Shown piece after piece: positions 43,595-52,881 of a DNA stretch of 64,000 nt. The notes beneath the pieces were generated by a model. That model was not told the origin of the DNA, made no database searches, and saw only the letters and a list, made by a program, of their open reading frames with translations. Position 1 is the first letter of the stretch, and each line of letters opens with the position of its first letter. The position numbers and the translations under genes were made by a program. Source of the DNA: Thalassobaculum sp. OXR-137 (GTDB lineage: Bacteria; Pseudomonadota; Alphaproteobacteria; Thalassobaculales; Thalassobaculaceae). The stretch is taken from contig NZ_CP139715.1 of NCBI RefSeq assembly GCF_034377285.1, positions 3,394,001 through 3,458,000 of the forward strand, in the 5' to 3' direction.

Positions 43595-44140
43595 TTACGC
43601 GGCAGTCTTCCATTTTAGCGGGGTCATGTAGACGGTGTGATCACCGACGCTGACCATCACATCGCCATCCTGAATACTGATCTGCAGTTTCATTGCACGG
43701 CTTGCCAGTTTTGCCAGTTCGGCTGTGTCTTTCTCGGGGAAGTTTACCACTTGAAGGTTCTGAAAACGGGTGGAGTTTTTCTTGATCTTGTCCCACCAGA
43801 TCTCGGCCGTTCTGCCGCCATAGGGATAGACAATCACCTTGCCGGCCTTGCCACAGGATTGACGCATCACCTTCTCGCTGGGAAGCCCCAGAGCCACCCA
43901 CACATCAAGCGCACCGGTCAAGGTTTTCTGCCAAATATCGGGCTCATCATCCGTTGACAGTCCCCTAGTCATTTCCAGATTTTCATCGGCATTTAGCGCA
44001 AAGGCGACAATGCGCACCATCAGCCGTTCATCTGTCTCAGATGGATGTTTTGCCACGGTCAATTTATGAGTCTCGTAATAGTGACGATCCATATCAGAGA
44101 CCGAAAGCTCAACTTTGTAGATGGTGGCATTTTGCGCCAT
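43595..44140 (-). CDS. yaeQ: YaeQ family protein
   Basis: A 181-residue protein of exactly the usual YaeQ length with its landmarks: ATIYKVELSVSDMDRHYYET, HPSETDERLMVRIVAFAL, GLSTDDEPDIWQKTLTG and VIVYPYGGRTAEIWW. The family adopts a restriction-endonuclease-like (PD-(D/E)xK) fold; its cellular role is not settled. GC content is lower than in core genes, consistent with lying in the acquired region. An AGGA site precedes the ATG. Confidence 0.9.
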   Translation of the reverse strand: MAQNATIYKVELSVSDMDRHYYETHKLTVAKHPSETDERLMVRIVAFALNADENLEMTRGLSTDDEPDIWQKTLTGALDVWVALGLPSEKVMRQSCGKAGKVIVYPYGGRTAEIWWDKIKKNSTRFQNLQVVNFPEKDTAELAKLASRAMKLQISIQDGDVMVSVGDHTVYMTPLKWKTAA

Positions 44141-44405
44141 GATTTGTCCTAGAACTGCGAAGATTGCGATGCTTACAGGGGCTGGCAGTCTTGTGAAAGT
44201 AGATAAAGGCGCCGCGACGGCATTTTCACATCTTCGTAGGTGGGGCACGCGAAGATCCCGGCAGCGCTCATGAAATCAGCACACGCTGCCAGGCGGTGAT
44301 GCTGACCGAGGCCCCAAGACTCTAGCCACGGCTGGGGGCAGCTTCGGGAACAAACCAATTGATGCACGGGATCGACCAATAGCTGGAGGAGACTCGGGGT
44401 TCAGG
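44141..44405. other. Intergenic region, no gene seen
   Basis: A 265-bp gap of intermediate GC upstream of yaeQ and downstream of the convergent-side MFS gene; no supportable reading frame, RNA gene or clear terminator was seen. Confidence 0.4.
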
Positions 44406-45680
44406 TCACGTGCGCCTGCGCCCGGCTTGTGTCAGAAACACGGCGCACGTGGCTGCGCAGATCGCCAGGGTCATGAAGACCTGAAGCGAGACCTGATAAC
44501 TGCCCGTCCAATCCCGCAGGGCGCCGGACAGAACCGGTCCGACCGCCTGTCCCGTCACCTGCACGGACAGCGCGACACCGCGGATCGCACCGAAGCTATG
44601 GCGACCGAACGTGTCGGCCCACGCGATCGGCGGGACGGTAAGAAGTCCGCCGATGCCGCATCCGAACAAGGCCGACGCCAGAAAGGCGATCGCCGGTCCG
44701 TCGACCGCGGTCATCAGCCAGCTTCCCGCCGCCAGGAACCCGCCGACGGCGAAGAGCACGACCCGGGTGCCGAGCGGGCGGACGAGGGGGCCGATAAGGA
44801 ATCCGACCAGCCCGGATGTTGCGGAGAACGTGCTGACCACGAACGCGGCCGTCGTGGGGTCCAAGCCCCGTTCGACCAGGTGCGGAGCTTGGTGCAGGCT
44901 GACGCCGGCCTGTACCGGATAGGCCAGGAATGTGAAGAGCAGGAGCAGCCAGAACGCCGGCTCGCGCATCGCCTCGGCCCTGGTAAAGGAGGGCGGCGGA
45001 ACCGCGGCGGCGCCACCGGACCCCGTCGCTCCGACCCTCTCGGCCACGCCTCCATCGGGTTCCTGCCCCACGTCCTCCGGCCGGCGGGCGAGAAGGAGGA
45101 CTGTCGGCAGAAAGCCGACGACCAGGACGGTCGTGCCGACGGCGATCCATCCCCAGCGCCAGTCGCCTCCGAGAGTCATGGCGGCGTGGGCGATCAGGGG
45201 CATCGACGTCAGGCCGATCATGAGCCACAGCGTGGAGATCGACGTCGCGATCGGCCGCAAGCGGACGAACCAGTTGTTGATCGCGCCGTAGATTCCGAGA
45301 TCGAACGGACCCGCGAAGTTCATACGGGCGACGCAGAACAGCAGATAGAAGGCGACAAGCGTTTCGATGCCGGCGAGCGCGATGCAGCAGATCCCGGTGA
45401 TCGCCACGGCCCAGGCCAGAAGGCTGCGAGCGCCATGCCGATCGACCAGGGGGCCGAGGCCCGGCGAGACGACGGCCGCCAGCAGCCCCCCGACTGACAC
45501 GGCCGCCGAGATCGCTGTCCGGGACCAGCCGAGTTCGCTCGTCATCGGATCGACGAAGATCGAGAGCGTGGCGACGGCCGGTCCCTGACGCGCGAAGCTG
45601 ACACAGCAGACCACGCCGAGGACGACCCAGCCGTAGAAGAAGGGCAGACGGTTGGCGAGCAACTCCGGGAGACGTTTCAT
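44406..45680 (-). CDS. MFS transporter (monocarboxylate/oxalate-formate antiporter-like)
   Basis: A 424-residue inner-membrane transporter with about 12 membrane segments split by a central cytoplasmic loop (residues about 190-225). Typical features are FYGWVVLGVVCCVSFARQGP at the start, GLGPLVDRHGARSLL (the loop-2 motif), and a repeat after the loop. This pattern is that of the OFA/MCT-like group that moves organic acids. Substrate unknown. It is upstream of the tautomerase-like gene in reverse order on the same strand and could be co-transcribed with it. Confidence 0.85.
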   Translation of the reverse strand: MKRLPELLANRLPFFYGWVVLGVVCCVSFARQGPAVATLSIFVDPMTSELGWSRTAISAAVSVGGLLAAVVSPGLGPLVDRHGARSLLAWAVAITGICCIALAGIETLVAFYLLFCVARMNFAGPFDLGIYGAINNWFVRLRPIATSISTLWLMIGLTSMPLIAHAAMTLGGDWRWGWIAVGTTVLVVGFLPTVLLLARRPEDVGQEPDGGVAERVGATGSGGAAAVPPPSFTRAEAMREPAFWLLLLFTFLAYPVQAGVSLHQAPHLVERGLDPTTAAFVVSTFSATSGLVGFLIGPLVRPLGTRVVLFAVGGFLAAGSWLMTAVDGPAIAFLASALFGCGIGGLLTVPPIAWADTFGRHSFGAIRGVALSVQVTGQAVGPVLSGALRDWTGSYQVSLQVFMTLAICAATCAVFLTQAGRRRT

Positions 45681-45723
45681 GCCCGACGATTCCGGGCCGG
45701 GCGCCGTCCCGTTCTTTCGAGCG

Positions 45724-45930
45724 TCATGTCCGGGCGTTCTTCGCCGCTCTGGTCAGCCGCTCCCGGCGATCCCCCATGCGGTGCGTCGTCGGGGTCTGGC
45801 GGATGCCACCGGTGAGGTGGTCCAGCGGGGCGGCGACCGTCTTCGTGACCGCTTCGGTCAGGCGTTCGCCGACGGTCCGGCGCACCGACGCATCGCGGCC
45901 GTCCCTCAGTGTCACCGTGATAACCGACAT
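45724..45930 (-). CDS. Tautomerase-like small protein lacking the N-terminal proline
   Basis: A 68-residue protein whose first half matches 4-oxalocrotonate-tautomerase-like proteins (VITVTLRDGRDASVRRTVGE, LTEAVTKTVAAPLDHL). After Met the residue is Ser, not the Pro that acts as the general base in this family, so catalysis is doubtful. The second half (TPTTHRMGDRRERL) is poorly conserved. ATG 45930 has a GGAGGG site. It precedes the MFS gene on the same strand. Confidence 0.6.
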   Translation of the reverse strand: MSVITVTLRDGRDASVRRTVGERLTEAVTKTVAAPLDHLTGGIRQTPTTHRMGDRRERLTRAAKNART

Positions 45931-46201
45931 TGAACCCTCCAAGAAACGGGCGTCCCGGACGCTTGGCCGGAACACTGTGGCAGACGTCCGATGACGGGAG
46001 TAGGGCCGGCCCCCGCACCGGTGTGCCGCCCGGCGAGAACCTGTCCCGTCCGCTGATGCGCGCGAGGTCGCTCGTCGGCCTCGGTCCCGATGGGGTTCCG
46101 GGTGCGGCTGCGGTTTATGGGGATCCAACTACCGGATCCCCGGACTATGATCGCCCCCTTCATCCCGCCGGGGTGAGGACTGTCAATTCCAGGTCGACCG
46201 C

Positions 46202-47689
46202 GTGCCCAGTCAGATCACCTCGAAACAATGGCTGACGCTGCTTTGCGTTCAACTTTGCACGATCCTGTTCGGCGTCACCGTCACCAGCGTCGCGGTGATC
46301 CTTCCGCAGATCAAAGGCGCGCTGTCCGCGACGCAGGATCAGGTGGCTTGGATCCTGACGCTCAACCTCGTCGCGACGGCTGCGGCGACGCCGCTGACCG
46401 GTTGGCTGGCCTCGAAACTGGGATGGCGCCGGTTGATGATCGGTTCGGTGCTCGGGTTTACCGGTGCGTCGGTCGCTTGCGGGACGGCGACGTCGCTGGA
46501 GACGCTGCTTGTCTTCCGGGTCATCCAGGGGGCCCTGGGTGCGCCCATCTTCCCGATGGGTCAGGCCATCATCCTGGCGAAGTTCGAACGCCGACTTCAC
46601 CCGATGGCGATCATGATGTGGGGTGTCGGCGGGGTGATGGGCCCGATCCTGGGGCCGACTTTCGGCGGATTGGTCGCCGACACCCTGGATTGGCGCTGGT
46701 CGTTCTTCATGATCCTGCCGCTCGGCCTCGCCGCCTGCGTGCCGACGGTGCTCGCGCTGGGGGATGAGGAGCGGGGAACCGCGCGCCGGTTCGACTTTGT
46801 CGGCTTCGTCTTCATCGCCGTCGCGATCGGGTCCCTGCAGCTAATGTTCGATCGCGGCCAGCGCTTGGACTGGTTCGAGTCTCCGGAGATCATCGTGGAA
46901 TCCGCGCTGGCGGCAGGGTGCCTCTATCTCTTCTTTGCCCACGCCGGAACATCCAGGGCGCCGCTGTTCGAGGCCGCCACGTTGCAGGACCGGAACTTCG
47001 TTCTGGGCGTCGGGTTCGCCTTGGTCATGGGGATGCTCCAGTTTACCCCGATGGTGCTGTTCCCACCGCTTCTGCAGGACCTGCGGGGCTATCCGGAATC
47101 CATCGTCGGCTACCTGATCGCCATGCGCGGCGTCGGTAATTTCCTGAGTTTCCTTGTGGTCGCGCCGCTCACCCGTTGGAATCCGCAGGCGACACTGGCG
47201 GCAGGTTTGCTGATCCAGGCCGGAGCGGCGGCCTGGATGGGCGTGCTCGACATGAACATGACGTTCGAGCAAGTCCTCTGGACCAATCTGCTTCACGGGT
47301 TCGGCTTCGGGCTCGCCTACACGCCGATGACGGTGCTGGCGTTCTCCACGCTCGAGCCCCGGCTCCTCACCCAGGGCAATGCGATATTCAGTTTGCTGCG
47401 GATGCTCGGCAGCAGCCTGTTCATCGCGGTCACGTTGGTGGTGTTCGTCCGTTCCGCTGCCGAAGCGCACGCTAGTCTCGTCACCTTCATAACCCTGTTC
47501 GATGCCCGCTCCCTGTCGCTCTGGATCCAGCGGTTCGGCGACCTCGGCACGCCGCTGCTGCATGCGCGTCTTGTGGAGGAGATCCGGCGTCAAGCCGCGA
47601 TGATCGGTTACATCAATGCCTTCAACCTGCTGGCGATCGTACCGGCTTTGATCGCGCCGGCGGTGCTGTTCTTCAGGCTGAAGCGGTGA
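46202..47689 (+). CDS. MFS transporter, DHA2 (EmrB/QacA) family
   Basis: A 495-residue drug:H+ antiporter-type protein with about 14 membrane segments. Motifs include GWLASKLGWRRLMIGSVLGF (motif A), RVIQGALGAPIFPMGQAII (motif C region) and GPILGPTFGGLVADTLDWRW. The frame starts at GTG 46202 with an AGGT site. No membrane-fusion partner (EmrA) is adjacent, and nothing in the sequence names its substrate. Confidence 0.87.
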   Translation: MPSQITSKQWLTLLCVQLCTILFGVTVTSVAVILPQIKGALSATQDQVAWILTLNLVATAAATPLTGWLASKLGWRRLMIGSVLGFTGASVACGTATSLETLLVFRVIQGALGAPIFPMGQAIILAKFERRLHPMAIMMWGVGGVMGPILGPTFGGLVADTLDWRWSFFMILPLGLAACVPTVLALGDEERGTARRFDFVGFVFIAVAIGSLQLMFDRGQRLDWFESPEIIVESALAAGCLYLFFAHAGTSRAPLFEAATLQDRNFVLGVGFALVMGMLQFTPMVLFPPLLQDLRGYPESIVGYLIAMRGVGNFLSFLVVAPLTRWNPQATLAAGLLIQAGAAAWMGVLDMNMTFEQVLWTNLLHGFGFGLAYTPMTVLAFSTLEPRLLTQGNAIFSLLRMLGSSLFIAVTLVVFVRSAAEAHASLVTFITLFDARSLSLWIQRFGDLGTPLLHARLVEEIRRQAAMIGYINAFNLLAIVPALIAPAVLFFRLKR

Positions 47690-47813
47690 GCTATGCGATC
47701 ATCAGACTTGAGATATCCTGGCACCGGAGCAGGGGGGGGCAGCCCGCACGGCAGCGCCTGTTCTCGTCGATCCAGATCAAATTGGATCGGGCCATCACAG
47801 GGGCTAAGCTGTT

Positions 47814-47965
47814 CGATGCCCCGTCCAGCAGCGCCCGATTCCACTGATCGATCATCGTCGGATACAGGCTGAACCGGTTCGCCAGGTCCGCGATCTTCTG
47901 CCCGCTCTTCACCGCATCCGGAGCGAAACCGGCCTTGAAGTCCGCGTTGTACTGCTTGCGCTTCG
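47814..47965 (-). pseudogene. IS3-family OrfA transposase remnant
   Basis: On the minus strand a stretch reads KRKQYNADFKAGFAPDAV then IADLANRFSLYPTMIDQWNR, the N-terminal HTH of an IS3-type OrfA. No OrfB or terminal repeats accompany it, so it is a relic. It directly precedes a Tn3 transposase fragment. Confidence 0.7.
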
Positions 47966-48050
47966 ACCTCTCTGATCCCTTTTCTTTAAAATCAGCAGAC
48001 CGAACGCTGTACCTGCCGTCACTGTCCAATTTCCGGGGAGTAGCTTAGTC

Positions 48051-48983
48051 TTGGCTGCGAGCAGTGACGAGGCAAGGCTTGCGGCCTATGAAGTCGCGAC
48101 CGCCACCGCGCGCATCGAGCCGCGGAGACGTACGCAGGCGATCGGCACCTACACCCATGTGCTGGATCGGTGGGCGATCGCCTATGACCAGCCGATCGTC
48201 CTTAATCGGCGGCAGGCCGGTGCCGCAATCGAGGGCGCGCTGAAACAGAAGGTAGTCGATCTGCAGCGATTGGCCGTCGACACGCATGGATTTACGCACT
48301 TCGCCCTGGCGACGGCCAAACTGCTGGGCTTTGATCTGTCGCCGCGGCTGGCCGACCTCGCCAGCCGGAAACTGTATCTGCCAGCATCCGTCCGGGTTCC
48401 CGAACAACTCGAGCCCCGGATTGAGCGCATCACACCGAGCCGCATGGCGCGCAAGGGCTGGGACGGCTTCCTGCATATGGTCGCCTCGCTCGAGGCCGGC
48501 TACGGTTCGCCGGCGACAATCATCGAACGGTACGGAAGTGCCGCCCAAGGCATGCCTGTCTACGAGTGCGGTACGTGTCTCGGTAAGGTGCTGCGCAGCC
48601 TGTTCCTGCTCGATTATCTGATCAAGCCGGACTTCCGGCGCGAGGTACATCGACTGCTGTCCCAGGGTGAGTCGGTCCGTCTGCTGCAGCGTGCATTGAT
48701 GGCAGGACGGATCGAGGCCAAGGATGGGCGCACGCTTGCCCAGGCGACCGCGATCTCCGGCGCACTTACGCTGCTCACCAACATCGTCATGGCGCGGAAC
48801 ACCCGGGCGATGCAAACGGTCATCGACAGGCTGCCGGCCGGCACCCTGCCCGAGCCGCACTTGACGCATATCGCGCCGGTCGCCCATCGACACATCAATA
48901 TGAACGGCCGGATCAGGTTTGCGATCGAGGAATATGGCCGGTTGGCCCACGCTGGAGGGCGCAAGAACACAAATGGCCGCTAA
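48051..48983 (+). pseudogene. Tn3-family transposase, C-terminal fragment
   Basis: About 310 residues matching the catalytic and C-terminal part of Tn3 transposases: THVLDRWAIAYDQPIVLNRR, LAVDTHGFTHFALATAKLLG with GFDLSPRL, LRSLFLLDYLIKPDFRRE, ISGALTLLTNIVMARNTRAM and HIAPVAHRHINMNGR. Full-length family members are roughly three times longer, so the N-terminal two thirds are missing. No resolvase or terminal repeats were seen. The upstream breakpoint meets the IS3 relic. Confidence 0.85.
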
Positions 48984-49051
48984 GCTGCTGGAAACACTAA
49001 AAACACGATTCTCATGCCCCGCTTAAGTCATTGAAAACACTGCGACAAATG

Positions 49052-49620
49052 CCCGCTACTTTGGGGGAATTTGGTACTGAAACCCCGGCGCGTGAAAGTC
49101 GCGAAAACCACGGCCAAAGGACTGCGCGTCCTCACCGAACGAGAGTACCGGCCAGCGATCGGGCGTCTGCTCGACAGCCTGCACTGGCGGCTTTGGAACG
49201 GCCAGACGGACAGGGCCCGCGATGCGCTTGCGCAGATCGAGCGCCGGCTGCACGCCTCCGATGCCGGTCGGGCGCGGTCCGGTCGAACGACGTGGCCAGA
49301 TCGGCGACTGCGCACAGCCATCGGCAATCTCGCAGACTACATCAATGGCCAGAGCTCCTATCTCGTTGACTACGCCCAGCGCCAGCGGGCTGGGCGCCCG
49401 GTCGGCACGTCGACCGCGGAGGGCTTGGCGAATGCACTGGTGAACCGGCGCATGGACAAACTGCAGCAGATGCGCTGGTCAACCGCCCGCGCACACGCCG
49501 TCGTCACCGTACGCGCGAACTTAATGAACCAAGCCTCGCACGAGACGCCAACGACAAACCGGCAAGCGGCCTGACCCCCACGTTCCAATCAGTCCCCGCT
49601 ACTTTGGGGGAATCTGGTAC
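49052..49620. repeat. 26-bp direct repeats flanking the ISKra4-type remnant
   Basis: CCCGCTACTTTGGGGGAAT followed by T/C and TGGTAC occurs at 49052-49077 and at 49595-49620, with one mismatch. The copies bracket the transposase fragment and the second lies just upstream of the sensor kinase gene. Their direct, not inverted, orientation is not that of an intact element's ends. Confidence 0.75.
49071..49574 (+). pseudogene. ISKra4-family transposase, C-terminal fragment
   Basis: About 167 residues whose end matches ISKra4-type transposases: LADYINGQSSYLVDYAQRQR, GRPVGTSTAEGLANALVN and MDKLQQMRWSTARAHAVVTV. The N-terminal and most of the catalytic region are absent; the frame opens inside the flanking direct repeat. 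A non-functional relic. Confidence 0.72.
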
Positions 49621-49691
49621 GGCAACCCCTATAGTCGCCGTCTATACCGGTGAACAACGGTTCCCGAGGCGTGTTTGGGCTGTGGAAAGCG

Positions 49692-52121
49692 ATGTCGGAG
49701 CCATCATCGGAAGCGTGCGGGTCGCGAAGGCTGCGCCATTCAATAAACGTGCTGCTTGCCGTGGCGCTATCGGCGATCGCTCTGCTGTCGGTGGGCAGCG
49801 TCAGGGCCGACGACACCGTCGTGGCAGTCGACCGTCTGGTGGCCCGTATCGCCCTGCTGCCGCGCGCCTCGCTCCTGGTCCCCGAAGGCACCCTGACGCC
49901 GCAGGCCGCCGACGCGCTTTTGTCGCAGTCTGGCGCCATGATCGAGACCAGCGTGCGCAGCTTCGGCTATACGGCGGACGTGCTCTGGTCGCGAACGACG
50001 CTCGACGTCGCCCCGGCGGCGGCCGGCCGCTGGTATCTGACGCTGGAGGTGCCGAACTTCGACTGGCTGGAGGTCTACCGGGTCGATCCGACCCGGTCGG
50101 TGCCGCCGGAACGGCTGTTCACGCTGGGCGACCGCACGCCGCCGGTGAGCGACATCGCCTCCCGGTTCCACATCGCGCCGATGGAGCTGACGGCGGGCAC
50201 GACGACGCTGTTGTTCCGCGGCCGGACCACAGGCTCCATGACGCCCGATCTCTCCCTGCGCCAGATCACCCCGCTCCTACGGGAGGAACAGGCGTTCTTC
50301 GGCCTGCAGACTTTCTATCTGGGGATCGTGGCGATCCTGCTGCTCTCCACTGTGGTGACGTTCGGGTTCAGCGGAGAGCGGATCTATCTGCTCTACTGCG
50401 GGACACTTGCCGCACAGGCGATCTATTGGGTGACCGTCCTCGGGACCGGCCCGGGCCATCTCTGGCCGGCGCTTGCCGGTCGGGTCTACATCGATCCCCT
50501 TGTCTTCATCATCGCGGCGCTGGCCGGACTGATCCTGTTCGCCCATGCCTTCCTGTCCGCCGCACGGGTGCCGGCGATCCTGCTCCGCCTGATGAAGATC
50601 TGCGCCTTCATCGCCCTGGCGCTGGCGGCGGCCTCGCTCCTGTCGCCGTTGCGCTATACCGCCTATGTGAACTCCGCCATCGCGCTTTTCGTCTTCCCGG
50701 CGATGATCGCCATGATGGTTCCGACCGCCGTCGCCTTCTTTCTGGGCGCCCGCTCCTCGCGGCCGTTGGCCCTGGCCTGCGTCGCTCTGATCTGCGCGAT
50801 ATCCGTGGGAGTGATGAGGGATAACGGTCTGATCGTCAGCAACATCTGGGTTCTGGCAGCACCCCAGCTCGGCTCGCTGATCGAGATGCTGGTGTTCGGC
50901 TACATGCTCATGGCCCGCTGGGCGAGCGCCCAGCGCGAGAAGGAGGAGATGCAGCGCCAGGCCCTGGTCGCCGCCCGGGAGCAGGAACGGGTCCTCGAGC
51001 GTCGGGTCGCCGACCGGACGGCCGAGCTCAATGCGGCCAACACCCTTCTGAGGACCGTCGTCGGGGCCGCACCGTTTCCGCTCACCTTGTCGGATGTCGA
51101 TAGCGGCACCGTGCTGTTCGCCAACGACAAGGCTACCGAATTCCTGGGCCTGTCCCCGGGGGCGCTCGCGGGCCGGCCCATGCCCGACGTGTTCGCCCAT
51201 CCCGACGCTCGGGCATCGGCGATCTCTGAAATGGACCGTCTGGGCGTCCTGCGTGAGCGGGAAGTCGAATTCCGAAGCGCCGGGGGCGATCTGCGCTGGG
51301 TTCTGCTGTGGATGGTCCCGCTGGTCCTGGACGGCAGGAATATCCGGCTGACGGCGTTCAACGACGTGACCCGGATGAAGTCCCTCGAGCAGGATCTGCG
51401 GGACACGGCGGAACTGGAGATGCAGACGGCCCAACGCGAACGAGCCGCCCGCCATCTGCAGCAGCAGTTCGTCGCCATGGTCAGTCACGAGTTCAGGACG
51501 CCGCTCGCCGTGATCGACGGCGCGGTGCAGAACCTGGAGCTGTCCGACGCGCGGGACACGCCGCGGCTGGACCGCATCCGCGCCGCCGTCATCCGACTGC
51601 TGCGGATGATCGACATCTGCCTCACCGATGCCCGCATCCAGGATGGCGAGCTGTCGGTGGAAACGGAGGATCTCGATCTGGCGGTCCTGGTCGGCGACGT
51701 CATCGACGGCCTCGACCCCAAGGACGGCCGGCTTCGACTTGCGGTCGCCGGCGAGCCGCTGTTCACGGCCGTGGACGAAGGGCTGGTTCAGATCGCGATC
51801 ACGAACGTCATCGACAACGCCTTGAAGTATGGGCCAGAACAGGAGCCGGTAGCGGTCGAGGTGACGGCCACGGAAGAGGGGGGGATTGCCGTTTCAGTGT
51901 CCGATCTCGGTCCGGGCGTGCCCGAGAAGGAACGCGACCGGGTGTTCGACAAGTATTATCGCGCCTCGAACATCGCCGGCCTGCCGGGCGCCGGTCTCGG
52001 GCTCCATCTCGTCCGCATGATCATGGAGGGCCATGGCGGCTCGGTCACCTACGACCCGATCCTGCCCAGGGGCAGTCGGTTTACCCTTTGGTTTCCCGAT
52101 GTCGGACCGGACCAGGAGTGA
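49692..52121 (+). CDS. 7TM sensor histidine kinase with PAS domain
   Basis: An 809-residue membrane kinase. A signal peptide (INVLLAVALSAIALLSVG) leads to a periplasmic 7TMR-DISM extracellular domain (about 40-195), seven membrane segments (about 195-405), a short coiled coil, a PAS domain (about 455-570), a HisKA domain with the phosphohistidine in AMVSHEFRTPLAV, and a HATPase_c domain (ITNVIDNALKYGP, SDLGPGVPE, GAGLGLHLVRM). ATG 49692 follows GGAAAG; a longer frame from GTG 49650 also exists. It overlaps or abuts the response-regulator gene, its cognate partner. Extracellular 7TMR-DISM domains often bind carbohydrates or similar ligands. Confidence 0.88.
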   Translation: MSEPSSEACGSRRLRHSINVLLAVALSAIALLSVGSVRADDTVVAVDRLVARIALLPRASLLVPEGTLTPQAADALLSQSGAMIETSVRSFGYTADVLWSRTTLDVAPAAAGRWYLTLEVPNFDWLEVYRVDPTRSVPPERLFTLGDRTPPVSDIASRFHIAPMELTAGTTTLLFRGRTTGSMTPDLSLRQITPLLREEQAFFGLQTFYLGIVAILLLSTVVTFGFSGERIYLLYCGTLAAQAIYWVTVLGTGPGHLWPALAGRVYIDPLVFIIAALAGLILFAHAFLSAARVPAILLRLMKICAFIALALAAASLLSPLRYTAYVNSAIALFVFPAMIAMMVPTAVAFFLGARSSRPLALACVALICAISVGVMRDNGLIVSNIWVLAAPQLGSLIEMLVFGYMLMARWASAQREKEEMQRQALVAAREQERVLERRVADRTAELNAANTLLRTVVGAAPFPLTLSDVDSGTVLFANDKATEFLGLSPGALAGRPMPDVFAHPDARASAISEMDRLGVLREREVEFRSAGGDLRWVLLWMVPLVLDGRNIRLTAFNDVTRMKSLEQDLRDTAELEMQTAQRERAARHLQQQFVAMVSHEFRTPLAVIDGAVQNLELSDARDTPRLDRIRAAVIRLLRMIDICLTDARIQDGELSVETEDLDLAVLVGDVIDGLDPKDGRLRLAVAGEPLFTAVDEGLVQIAITNVIDNALKYGPEQEPVAVEVTATEEGGIAVSVSDLGPGVPEKERDRVFDKYYRASNIAGLPGAGLGLHLVRMIMEGHGGSVTYDPILPRGSRFTLWFPDVGPDQE

Positions 52122-52137
52122 GGAGCAGCATGACCGC

Positions 52138-52881
52138 ATGATGGACGACCACAAGGATACCGGCCTGGCCGTGATCGTCGTGGAAGACGAGGACGCGATC
52201 CGCGAGGAGGTCTGCGATTACCTGTCCCGTCACGGGTTTTCCGTGCGCGGCGTCGCCGATGGCGGCGGCCTTGAACGGATGCTGCAGGACGCGCCGGCCG
52301 ACGTGATCGTCCTCGATCTCGGCCTGCCGCACGAGGACGGGATCGAGATCGCAAAGCGGCTCCGCCGGCAACGGATCTCCATCGGCATCGTCGTCACCAC
52401 GGCCCGGTCCCGCGTCGAGGACCGGATCCTGGGCTACGAGACCGGGGCGGACGTCTATCTGGTCAAGCCGGTGAACTACGCCGAACTGGCCGCCGTGATC
52501 GCCGCGCTGAAACGGCACCGGGACCAGCGGCCGGCCGCGGACCAGGGGCCGGCGGAGATGGCCTGGCAGCTCGATCTGGCGACGTGGCGGCTGATGACCC
52601 CGACGGGGGCGGCCATGCGCCTCACGCGGGCGGAGATGAAGGTTATGGACCTGCTGTCCCGGACGCCCGGCGCGCCGGTGATGCGTCATCTCATCGGCAG
52701 GCATATGGGCAAGAGCGACCAGCTTCGCGATCACCGGTATGTGGATCAACTTGTGAGCAGGCTGCGGCGCAAGGTGATTACCGAACTCGGCTGGGAGGCG
52801 CCGATCGGCTCGGCCCAGGGCGAGGGCTATTTCGTTCCAGGATCGTTTCATCGCCTGGGCGAGCCCACGGGGCCTCTATAA
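52138..52881 (+). CDS. OmpR/PhoB-type response regulator
   Basis: A 247-residue two-domain regulator. The receiver has the acidic pair in VIVVEDEDA, phospho-acceptor D in VIVLDLGLPHEDG, the threonine in VVTTARS and lysine in YLVKPVNY. The C-terminus is a winged helix (LTRAEMKVMDLLSRTPGAPV, HRYVDQLVSRLRRKV). A start at 52138 (ATGATG) is chosen after an AGGAG site; 52099, overlapping the kinase stop, is an alternative. Its likely targets include the RTX-protein gene 400 bp downstream, whose leader holds direct repeats suited to this class. Confidence 0.88.
   Translation: MMDDHKDTGLAVIVVEDEDAIREEVCDYLSRHGFSVRGVADGGGLERMLQDAPADVIVLDLGLPHEDGIEIAKRLRRQRISIGIVVTTARSRVEDRILGYETGADVYLVKPVNYAELAAVIAALKRHRDQRPAADQGPAEMAWQLDLATWRLMTPTGAAMRLTRAEMKVMDLLSRTPGAPVMRHLIGRHMGKSDQLRDHRYVDQLVSRLRRKVITELGWEAPIGSAQGEGYFVPGSFHRLGEPTGPL

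Noticed and set aside
43371-43631. A plus-strand 86-codon frame between the broken small gene and yaeQ
   Set aside because: No ribosome site or family likeness and it overlaps the end of yaeQ in antisense.
46160-46600. Minus-strand frame opposite the start of the EmrB-like gene
   Set aside because: No domain, Arg/Gln-rich shadow composition; the plus strand encodes clear MFS motifs.
48984-49050. Tn3 terminal inverted repeat after the transposase fragment
   Set aside because: No convincing match to a Tn3-family end and no partner on the other side of the fragment.
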